NCBI GenBank assembly: GCA_024697945.1
Contig: JAILRU010000048.1
Span: 1 to 64,000, forward strand
Length of the DNA stretch: 64,000 nt
DNA from: Bacteroidaceae bacterium
GTDB lineage: Bacteria; Bacteroidota; Bacteroidia; Bacteroidales; Bacteroidaceae
Direction of reading: 5' to 3'
The first letter of the stretch is position 1, and every line of letters begins with the position of its first letter. The position numbers and the translations under genes are program-made. The notes beneath the pieces were generated by a model that did no database searches, was not told the origin of the DNA, and worked only from the letters and a program-made list of their open reading frames with translations. This document shows positions 29,651 to 37,454 of this stretch, in pieces.

Positions 29651-31399
29651 GTGTCTTGGTTTCTTAATCTTCTCACAAACACATCTGCCGTAGGCCATAT
29701 CGTGATGCTCTATGCCTTCGTCATTGCAGCAGGCATCGCTTTGGGGCGCGTTAAGATAGGCGGCAGGAAGAACGGTATAGCCCTGGGCGTGACGTTTGTC
29801 CTCTTCGTAGGTATCCTCATGGGACATCTCTATACCAGTGCCGGAGTCGTGTCGGCCGAGGGCTATGCCGCCCCCGAAAACGTGCTGACCTTCATCCAGG
29901 ACTTCGGCCTCATCCTCTTTGTCTATTGCATAGGTTTGCAGGTCGGTCCCGGCTTCTTGGAGTCCTTCAAGACAGGTGGACTCAAGATGAACCTTATCGC
30001 CATAGGTATCGTGCTGCTGAACGTAGCGTGCTGCATCGGCCTCTTCTTCCTGATATTCTACCAGGGCGGCAGCATGGCAGGCGAGAACAGCCGCAGTCTC
30101 GCCATGATGGTGGGCGTCCTGTGCGGAGCCGTCACCAATACCCCAGGACTTGGTGCGGCAACAGAAGCCTGCAACCAGATATTCGGGGCCGACGCCCCCT
30201 CCATAGCCAACGGCTACGCTTGCGCCTATCCCCTTGGCGTAGTGGGTATCATACTGGCTACCATCGCCGTCCGTTACCTCACGCGCACCTCTCTTAAAAA
30301 AGAACAGGAAGCCCTCGAACAGGAAATGGCAGCCAATCCCCATGCCACTCCCCATCGTATGACCATCAGCTGCAAGAACCCCTATATCGTGGGCAAGACC
30401 ATCATGCAGATTCGCGAGTTCCTGGGGCACGACTTCGTGTGCAGCCGAATCCTCCAGAACGGACATGTCCGCATCCCCAACCGCGACACCGTACTTGGCG
30501 ATGGCGACCTCCTCTATCTCACCTGTGCCGAGGCAGACACCGAGGCCGTCAAGGCCTTCATCGGTCCCGAGGACGACAGCATCGTATGGGAAGAGCAGGA
30601 CGTACCGATGGTGAGCAAGCACGTGCTGGTCACCCAGCCCAAGATGGCGGGCAAGACCTTGGGCGAGGTACATTTCAGCAGCGTCTATGGCGTCAATGTC
30701 ACACGAGTGCGTCGTGGCGACCTCAACCTCTTTGGCGAGCGCAACCTGCGCCTCCAGATAGGCGACCGTCTCGTGGTCGTAGGTCCCGAAGATGCTGTGG
30801 ACCGCGTGGCAGCAAAGATGGGCAACAGCGTGAAGAAGCTCGACCATCCCAACCTCTCAGCCATCTTCATTGGCATACTCATCGGCATCATCTTCGGCTC
30901 CATACCCTTCGCCCTGCCTGGCGTACCCACACCCGTCAAGCTGGGACTCGCAGGCGGTCCCCTCTGCGTGGCCATTGCCATCAGCGCATACGGTTACCGG
31001 TTCAAGCTCAATGCCTACGTCACCACCAGTGCCAACTTCATGTTGCGCGAGATAGGGCTTGCCCTCTTCCTTGCCAGTGTCGGCATCAAGGCAGGAGCCA
31101 ACTTCGTCGATACCGTCGTGGATGGCGAGGGACTGACCTACGTCTGGTGCGGCTTTGTCATCACCGTTTTACCCATCCTCATCATGGGTATTGTGGCACG
31201 CAAGTGGGCAAAGATAAACTATTTCACTTTGATGGGACTCATAGCAGGAGCCACCACCGACCCGCCCGCACTCGCCTTTGCCAATCAGACCTCCGATGGC
31301 GATGCCCCCGCCGTCGGCTACTCCACTGTCTATCCCCTGAGCATGTTCCTCCGCATCCTCACTGCCCAGCTCATCATCCTGCTCCTCTGCGTCGCATGA
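29651..31399 (+). CDS. AspT/YidE-family putative transporter with TrkA-C domains (GTG start)
   Basis: 582 aa; two membrane halves flanking RCK_C-like HVLVTQPKMAGKTLGEVHFSSVYGVNVTRVRRGDLNLF...; GGPLCVAIAISAYGYRF. Confidence 0.85.
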   Translation: MSWFLNLLTNTSAVGHIVMLYAFVIAAGIALGRVKIGGRKNGIALGVTFVLFVGILMGHLYTSAGVVSAEGYAAPENVLTFIQDFGLILFVYCIGLQVGPGFLESFKTGGLKMNLIAIGIVLLNVACCIGLFFLIFYQGGSMAGENSRSLAMMVGVLCGAVTNTPGLGAATEACNQIFGADAPSIANGYACAYPLGVVGIILATIAVRYLTRTSLKKEQEALEQEMAANPHATPHRMTISCKNPYIVGKTIMQIREFLGHDFVCSRILQNGHVRIPNRDTVLGDGDLLYLTCAEADTEAVKAFIGPEDDSIVWEEQDVPMVSKHVLVTQPKMAGKTLGEVHFSSVYGVNVTRVRRGDLNLFGERNLRLQIGDRLVVVGPEDAVDRVAAKMGNSVKKLDHPNLSAIFIGILIGIIFGSIPFALPGVPTPVKLGLAGGPLCVAIAISAYGYRFKLNAYVTTSANFMLREIGLALFLASVGIKAGANFVDTVVDGEGLTYVWCGFVITVLPILIMGIVARKWAKINYFTLMGLIAGATTDPPALAFANQTSDGDAPAVGYSTVYPLSMFLRILTAQLIILLLCVA

Positions 31400-31423
31400 C
31401 GCCGATAAAGCCTAAATTCAGAT

Positions 31424-31511
31424 TGCAAAAACGACTTTTACAGCCTGCAAGAATAGAGTTTACACGCTGCAAACACTATCTTTGCAACGAGCAAAGCGCC
31501 GTTTTTATGCC
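31424..31511 (+). repeat. 22-nt-periodic degenerate array, 4 units
   Basis: TGCAAAAACGACTTTTACAGCC / TGCAAGAATAGAGTTTACACGC / TGCAAACACTATCTTTGCAACG / AGCAAAGCGCCGTTTTTATGCC; unit starts at 31424, 31446, 31468, 31490. Confidence 0.8.
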
Positions 31512-31663
31512 ATTAAGTCCCTACGTTTTTTTCAGTGCGTAGGAAATATTTTTTCTCTTCGGAGGAAAAATATTTCCTGTGCGTAGCAGTAAAATCTGCT
31601 TCTCAATGGCGATTTTGAGAAAAAGGATAGTATTTTTATGCATTTTTAGTGCCAAATTCGCAA

Positions 31664-31728
31664 TTTAATGTCACAATGTCACACCGCAACCATCTGTCAA
31701 TCAACAAGTATGATATTGTGACATTAAA
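31664..31728. repeat. 14-bp perfect inverted repeat
   Basis: TTTAATGTCACAAT (31664-31677) and ATTGTGACATTAAA (31715-31728). Confidence 0.9.
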
Positions 31729-31767
31729 ATCGCAAAAAAATACATGGAGGAGCGGTGTCCATGAATT

Positions 31768-32016
31768 AGCGTCCTATCCCTCCTGCTGGAGGATTACTAT
31801 CCCTCCCTTCGAAGGATTACTATTCCTTCCTGCATAGGATTAGTATTCCTTCCTGCCAAGGAATACTATCGCTCTGGCAGGAAGGACGGCACGCTACAAG
31901 CAAAGGGAAAGGTCGCTTGTGGCGGATTCTCGTCCGTCCGTCAGAACCACTATATATATGTGTGGTTCTGACAAACGGACAAAAATCTTTCCGCGGGACT
32001 CCAATTGATAACGATA
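31768..32016 (+). repeat. composite dispersed element, copy B: 23-nt array of 5 units (31768-31882), conserved core, 63-bp hairpin insertion (31929-31991)
   Basis: Aligns with the reverse complement of copy A. Units AGCGTCCTATCCCTCCTGCTGGA / GGATTACTATCCCTCCCTTCGAA / GGATTACTATTCCTTCCTGCATA / GGATTAGTATTCCTTCCTGCCAA / GGAATACTATCGCTCTGGCAGGA. Confidence 0.88.
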
Positions 32017-32078
32017 TACTGTGTCCATAATGATAATAATTTTGAGGATTTAGGACTTGTTGTCTGTAAGCGGATTTC

Positions 32079-32127
32079 AGGGATTGTGGGATTGCACTTC
32101 ATATATATATGCAATCCCACAATCCCT
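32079..32127. repeat. 18-bp perfect hairpin with (TA)-rich loop
   Basis: AGGGATTGTGGGATTGCA-cttcatatatata-TGCAATCCCACAATCCCT. Confidence 0.92.
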
Positions 32128-32153
32128 ATAATCAATATGCATTTCAGAGGGCT

Positions 32154-32180
32154 TTCCCTCACATTGGGAAGGCTTTTTTG
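32154..32180 (+). terminator. terminator-like hairpin
   Basis: GCTTTCCC-tcacatt-GGGAAGGC-TTTTTT. Confidence 0.6.
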
Positions 32181-32233
32181 TGCCTGAGGCTGAAATAATC
32201 CGCCAATTTCTTTGTACGTATTGTATTTAATTG

Positions 32234-32241
32234 TATTTTTG
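32234..32241 (+). promoter_or_regulatory. -7 box TATTTTTG with TTTG (32211-32214) 19 nt upstream
   Basis: Bacteroidota-type promoter spacing immediately before a hairpin-rich non-coding stretch. Confidence 0.5.
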
Positions 32242-32245
32242 CAGC

Positions 32246-32510
32246 AGACTCGAATGGCCCGAAAGGGTGGCGAGTCAAAATCTTATTGGAAAAAGGACGT
32301 TTACGAACGTTATCTTCGACTGTCGAATCTCGCAAATTCTAGTCCAGAAGAAACGCAACCGAAACGTCTGCGTTGGGTGTATTGTATCCTGTTCTTTGTT
32401 TGAATGGTGTCAATATATCTTGACGTGGGCTATCGAGTTGCTTATCCTGGACAAGGCAATGCGAGAGCCCGACAGTGGGATAAGCGAAGTAGAGCACCCA
32501 CGTCTTTCCA
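32246..32510 (+). ncRNA. candidate structured RNA or long structured 5' leader of the LRR protein gene
   Basis: 5' hairpin GACTCG-aatggcCCgaaaGGgtgg-CGAGTC; 3' nested stems GACGTGGG(GCTTATCC...GGATAAGC)CCCACGTC, both 8 bp perfect. Confidence 0.4.
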
Positions 32511-32588
32511 TTTATCATTACTAACCGCTAAATCTGGTGTGCTATAGGCAAATGATTAGACTACATACTAACCAAACTATAATACATT

Positions 32589-35500
32589 ATGAAGCAAAAA
32601 TCTTTACTCATTCTGCTGCTTGCCATGTTGACAAACACAACACTATATGCCTATGATGCATATATTGGTAATGGCATTTACTACAACTTCTCAGAAAACG
32701 AAGCAATTGTAACGTCAGGTGATTATGACTACTCTGGCGATGTAGTAATTCCAGAATCAGTCACTTACAAAAGCAGAACTTATAGTGTGACTACTATTGA
32801 TAGTTATGCCTTTTATAATTGTAGTGGGCTAACCTCCATCACAATTCCAAGCTCCTTGAAGAAGATAATGATGGGAGCGTTCGAGGGTTGTACTTCGCTT
32901 TCAAAGGTCATTGTGAAGGATATTGCAGCATGGTGTGGTATTATATATGATGGTGGTAATGCTTTTTCAAATATTAACATTCCTCTGTTTTATGCTCATC
33001 ATCTTTATAGTGATGAAAATACGGAAATTACAGAAGTGATTATTCCAGAAGGTGTAACAAGGATTGAGGCACGCGCATTCCGCGATGCGAAGTATATTAC
33101 CTCAGTTACAATTCCAAGTAGTGTAACCTACATCGGAAGGGAAGCCTTCCGAGGTATGCATCTTTTGACCTCCATAAATATTCCTCAGACAATTACATCT
33201 ATAGAGCCATATGCATTCCAAGATTGTCGAGCTTTGCCCAATATCAGCATCCCCAATGGAGTAACGGATATTGGGTATCATGCTTTCAGGGAATGCCTAG
33301 CATTGACTTCCATTACCATACCTAATAGCGTAGTGAACATTGGTGAGTGTGCATTCAAAGAATGCATAAGCCTGAAAGATTTCTATTGCAATGCAATAAA
33401 TATCCCTGCAACAGACAGCGGAGTGTTTAGTTCTTCGCCCATCAATTATGCAACACTTCATGTGCCATCGTTTTCTTTGGATGCATACAGCACAACAGAG
33501 CCTTGGAGTGGCTTTGGTGCGGTTATTGCTATTGGAAGCGAAGTGAATCCTGAGACGATTGAAATTGCTTCATCAAAAGAATTGGCAGACTTTGCCACTC
33601 GTGTCAATGCTGGCGAATCATCACTCTGTGCTGTGCTTAAAACAGACATTGACCTTTCTGAAATCAATAGTTCCTGGATTCCGATTGGAAATGCAAATAT
33701 TCCATACATGGGAATCTTTGATGGTCAAGGACACTCCATTACAGGTTTCGAACTCACAGCCATTGGTGATTACAATGGGCTGTTTGGCTACGTCTACAAT
33801 GCGACTGTTAAAAACTTCAGCATCAGTGGCATACTAACATCACAGAATGACTGGAATGGTGTCGTAGGAAGAGCTGATGGCGCATCTGTTGTCAGCGGCA
33901 TTCATAGTTCACTTACTATAAACGTTTCAAATTATATGGCTCACACAGGTGGGGTGGTTGGCGGTAGTTCTCCTATCCATGGCATCAATCATACTGTTCT
34001 TGTAGAAGGCTGCGAATATAGCGGGACCCTAACACATAGTGGCGAAGGTGACTGTCAGGCAGGCATTTTGGGTTATACCTCCGGTGGTGGTGTCAAGAAT
34101 TGTATTTTTAGCGGAACAATTATTGGTGAGAACAGTTATTATAGCGGTATTTTAGGATATTGCAAGAATATAAACTTTAGAGGTGTACAGAACTGTCTTT
34201 CTATTGGTAAAATTGTCGCAGATGTCGGTTGTACAACCGCAGCAGCTATTATTGGAAACTGGAACGGTTCTGCAACAACGAACGTAAATAACAACTATTA
34301 TTGTCTCCAAAATGGTTCCACTACCACTATCGGCATAGGCAACAACGCATTAAATTGCGAAACTCCTCATGCGGTAACAGCAGAGCAACTTGCCAGCGGT
34401 GAAATATGCTATGCACTGAATGGTGACCAGACAGAAATCAATTGGTATCAAACGTTGGGCGATGATGATTTCCCCGTACTTGACAATAGTCATCTTCCCA
34501 TCCGCTTCATTGATGGTTCGTACGTCAACGATGTTCAATACACCATCTTTTTTGAAACCGATGGCGGCAGTCCGATAGAAAGTATTACTCAGTATGTTGG
34601 TAGTACAATTACTCCTCCAGAGAACCCAACAAAAGAAGGTTATACATTCATTGGCTGGGAACCTTCAATTCCAGAGACTATGCCCGCAGGTGGTATGACT
34701 TGTGTCGCTCAATGGCAAATCAATAGCTATACTTTAACTTACATGGTTGATGGTGAAAGATACAAGACCTCAACCGTTGTTTATGGCTCGGAGATTACTA
34801 CTGAAACAGAGCCAACGAAGGAAGGCTATACTTTCTCAGGTTGGACTGATTTGCCTGAAACAATGCCAGACCATGATGTTGTCGTAACAGGAACATTTAC
34901 TATCAATAGCTATGCCCTTGTTTACTTCGTCGATGGTGAGGAATATAGCAGGAGCGAAGTTGAATATGGCACTAAAATTACGCCATTGGAAGCACCAACG
35001 AACGAAGGTTATACTTTCTCGGGCTGGAGCTATATACCTGAAACTATGCCGGCAGGGGATGTGGTAGTCATGGGCTCGTTCTCCATCAACAGCTACACAC
35101 TGACCTACATGGTGGATGGTGAGGTTTACAAGACTTCAACCATTGTCTATGGTTCGGAGATTACACCTGAAGCAGAGCCTACTAAGGAAGGTTATACCTT
35201 CTCAGGTTGGAGTGAGATACCAGAGACGATGCCAGCAGGGGATTACGTCGTGACAGGAACGTTCACAGTAAACAGCTATACATTATCTTATATTGTAGAT
35301 GGTGAGGAATACAAGACTTCATCTGTCGAATACGGCACAACACTCACGCCTGAAGAAGAGCCCACAAGGGAAGGCTACACCTTCTCAGGATGGAGCGAGA
35401 TTCCTGATACGATGCCTGCGGAAGATGTCGTGATAACTGGTTCTTTCATCATCAACCAGTACCTGCTCACATATATCCTTGATGGAGAAGAATACAAATC

Positions 35501-36914
35501 CTACAAGGTTGACTACAACTCGACCATAACACCCGAACCTGCACCTGTCAAGAAAGGCATGACCTTCTCAGGCTGGGGCGAGGTGCCCGAAACGATGCCT
35601 GCCTGCGACTTAACCCTGACAGGCACTTACAGCTGGTCGAAGGAAACGGTTGACGGGGTAATCTACCAAGTCACCGACACTCTGAGCAACTACGCTTCCG
35701 TCGTTGGCACAGAAAGCATAATCGAGGAGACAACGATTCTGCCTTATATTGAAATAGGAGGTGACATCTATGAGGTTTATAGCATTGCTGAGGATGCCCT
35801 GCCCAAGACGGTAACGATATATGTTCCCGTAGGGAAGTTGCTGCTTTGGTTGTGGACGAACGGGTATGAAGACATCAGGGAAACTGACAGCGGCAGAAAC
35901 CTGGCTGCTCCGGAAGTGTCGCTGGTTGCGGTGACGGCAAGCTCATTGACCCTGTTCTATGCGAATGAATATCCTGAGTTGACAGAAACGGTAATGGTAT
36001 CAGGCTCGCCAGTAGAGAAGAAGCAGAACGGATATAAAGTTATGCTCAGAGAATTGGAGCCGGACAACCTGTACGAGGAACTCGCTACCCTGACCCTGAC
36101 CTATGAAGATGCATCATACACAAAGTCCTTCTCGTTCAGGACGAATCCTCTTACCCTAACCACCGAACAGCCAAAGGTTGTATCTTTGGGTAATGTTGTT
36201 GTGGCAGCCAAATCGAACCTTGACGATACAGAGTTGAACGTGGGCTTTGAATGGAGGCGTATCGACTGGACGGACGACTTCGCATCGAACTATGGTACAG
36301 CCTATCTCTTTGAAGGCATGATGGAAGGCTACATCCGCAACCTTAATGCTGACAAGCTATGGAAATACAGACCCTACTATACATCCAATGCAGGCAACAG
36401 CTACTATGGAAGTTGGGTGGGCATAGACCCCTCGAACACAAGTTACTTCCTGCCTACAATCCATACATATTCAAGAATCATTCAGTTAGGTAACTGGGCC
36501 GAGATATGGGGCTATGTGATGCGAGGCACAGACAACATTTCAAAACAGGGCTTCATATACTGGAATATGTTATTCCCTTCATCCCGAAGGAACGCGAATG
36601 GCATACCTTCTGATGCAAAGACTATACTGTCCAGCGGCAATGTGATGTCAGCAACGCTGGAAAATCTGGAATACGACACGGAATACTGCTATATGGCCTT
36701 CGTGACGACCACAGAAGGAGAGACGTTCTATGGAGAACCGCAAACATTCAGGACCGACCCTGTTGACCCCGATGCTATCAGCACCACACCTGCTGTTCCC
36801 GAGGTGGAGGAACAGGTTTATGACCTCAATGGCCGCAAGCTGAACAAACCCCAGAAGGGTATCAACATCATCCGCTACTCAGACGGAACAACAAGAAAGG
36901 TCATGATAAAATGA
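32589..36914 (+). CDS. BspA-type LRR surface protein with InlB-B/Flg_new-like repeats
   Basis: Signal peptide; LRR_5 units (ITSVTIPSSVTYIGREAFRGM...); five to six ~61-aa repeats (YTLTYMVDGEVYKTSTIVYGSEITPEAEPTKEGYTFSGWSEIPETMPAGD); C-terminal DLNGRKLNKPQKGINIIRYSDGTTRKVMIK. Confidence 0.88.
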   Translation: MKQKSLLILLLAMLTNTTLYAYDAYIGNGIYYNFSENEAIVTSGDYDYSGDVVIPESVTYKSRTYSVTTIDSYAFYNCSGLTSITIPSSLKKIMMGAFEGCTSLSKVIVKDIAAWCGIIYDGGNAFSNINIPLFYAHHLYSDENTEITEVIIPEGVTRIEARAFRDAKYITSVTIPSSVTYIGREAFRGMHLLTSINIPQTITSIEPYAFQDCRALPNISIPNGVTDIGYHAFRECLALTSITIPNSVVNIGECAFKECISLKDFYCNAINIPATDSGVFSSSPINYATLHVPSFSLDAYSTTEPWSGFGAVIAIGSEVNPETIEIASSKELADFATRVNAGESSLCAVLKTDIDLSEINSSWIPIGNANIPYMGIFDGQGHSITGFELTAIGDYNGLFGYVYNATVKNFSISGILTSQNDWNGVVGRADGASVVSGIHSSLTINVSNYMAHTGGVVGGSSPIHGINHTVLVEGCEYSGTLTHSGEGDCQAGILGYTSGGGVKNCIFSGTIIGENSYYSGILGYCKNINFRGVQNCLSIGKIVADVGCTTAAAIIGNWNGSATTNVNNNYYCLQNGSTTTIGIGNNALNCETPHAVTAEQLASGEICYALNGDQTEINWYQTLGDDDFPVLDNSHLPIRFIDGSYVNDVQYTIFFETDGGSPIESITQYVGSTITPPENPTKEGYTFIGWEPSIPETMPAGGMTCVAQWQINSYTLTYMVDGERYKTSTVVYGSEITTETEPTKEGYTFSGWTDLPETMPDHDVVVTGTFTINSYALVYFVDGEEYSRSEVEYGTKITPLEAPTNEGYTFSGWSYIPETMPAGDVVVMGSFSINSYTLTYMVDGEVYKTSTIVYGSEITPEAEPTKEGYTFSGWSEIPETMPAGDYVVTGTFTVNSYTLSYIVDGEEYKTSSVEYGTTLTPEEEPTREGYTFSGWSEIPDTMPAEDVVITGSFIINQYLLTYILDGEEYKSYKVDYNSTITPEPAPVKKGMTFSGWGEVPETMPACDLTLTGTYSWSKETVDGVIYQVTDTLSNYASVVGTESIIEETTILPYIEIGGDIYEVYSIAEDALPKTVTIYVPVGKLLLWLWTNGYEDIRETDSGRNLAAPEVSLVAVTASSLTLFYANEYPELTETVMVSGSPVEKKQNGYKVMLRELEPDNLYEELATLTLTYEDASYTKSFSFRTNPLTLTTEQPKVVSLGNVVVAAKSNLDDTELNVGFEWRRIDWTDDFASNYGTAYLFEGMMEGYIRNLNADKLWKYRPYYTSNAGNSYYGSWVGIDPSNTSYFLPTIHTYSRIIQLGNWAEIWGYVMRGTDNISKQGFIYWNMLFPSSRRNANGIPSDAKTILSSGNVMSATLENLEYDTEYCYMAFVTTTEGETFYGEPQTFRTDPVDPDAISTTPAVPEVEEQVYDLNGRKLNKPQKGINIIRYSDGTTRKVMIK
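34729..35640 (+). repeat. tandem ~183-bp coding repeats in the LRR protein
   Basis: Y(T/A/L)L.Y.(V/L)DGE.Y motif recurs about every 61 aa. Confidence 0.85.
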
Positions 36915-36930
36915 CCAACTTATAATTGAT

Positions 36931-36974
36931 AACGGCAGCGATGACTTCAAATGAGGTTGTCGCTGCCGTTTTGT
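36931..36974 (+). terminator. terminator after the LRR protein gene
   Basis: AACGGCAGCGA ... TCGCTGCCGTTTTG. Confidence 0.85.
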
Positions 36975-36999
36975 ACAGTAATGGTACAATATACTCTTC

Positions 37000-37087
37000 G
37001 CAAACCTTTGGCAAGTACATAGCAAACCCTTCGCAAACCTAGGCAAACCCTTTGGACTTGCCAAGGGTTTGCCTACACTATGCCAAG
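37000..37087 (+). repeat. ~22-nt-periodic GCAAACC array with terminal inverted arm
   Basis: GCAAACC at 37000, 37022, 37033, 37043; GGCAAACCCTT (37042-37052) pairs with AAGGGTTTGCC (37063-37073). Confidence 0.7.
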
Positions 37088-37241
37088 AGCGAGAGAAGAG
37101 CGAAGATGTAAGATGGCTGATGGCTGATGAAAAGGCGCAATGTTAACCAAGCGGACGCACCAGCGTCATACGTCGATAGTTGTACGAGAGCCAATAGCTC
37201 CGCTTCAAGGATTCGGACAGGAAAGAATGGTCAATCAGATG

Positions 37242-37269
37242 CTTTGCCAAAGGGTGCTCTTTGGCAAAG
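37242..37269. repeat. 11-bp perfect hairpin
   Basis: CTTTGCCAAAG-ggtgct-CTTTGGCAAAG. Confidence 0.85.
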
Positions 37270-37454
37270 AAATCCAATTCCCGTTTCACCAATCTTTCAG
37301 TCATACCAAAAATCTCAATAAAATGCGATTTTGTATTTCTTTTTACATGGAAAGTTACGTAATTGGAGCAAAATCGCAACTTATTGCGACCCGAGTTCTC
37401 ATGTACGGTCAAGTTTAGGCGTATAAAAAAGAAAAGAGACCTTGTAATTTGTAC

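Noticed and set aside
29561-30847. 428-aa minus ORF antisense to the transporter gene
   Set aside because: Shadow; the + strand ORF has transporter and TrkA-C features.
30439-31542. 367-aa + strand ORF in another frame of the transporter gene
   Set aside because: Arg/His/Pro-rich off-frame translation of GC-rich coding DNA.
32212-32403. 64-aa + strand ORF (MARKGGESKSYWKKDVYERYL...)
   Set aside because: Overlaps the hairpin-rich region and starts inside the putative promoter/hairpin. Coding potential is weak compared with the structural signal, though a small protein cannot be excluded.
32246-32510. RNase P RNA or tmRNA at the structured region
   Set aside because: RNase P core signatures (e.g. 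GAGGAAAGTCC) and tmRNA tRNA-like ends were not found. Left as an unassigned structured-RNA candidate.
37131-37430. Possible group II intron remnant
   Set aside because: GGCGCAATGTTAACCAAGCGGACG... and a terminal CATGTACGGTC are suggestive, but no domain V of correct geometry and no reverse transcriptase could be identified.
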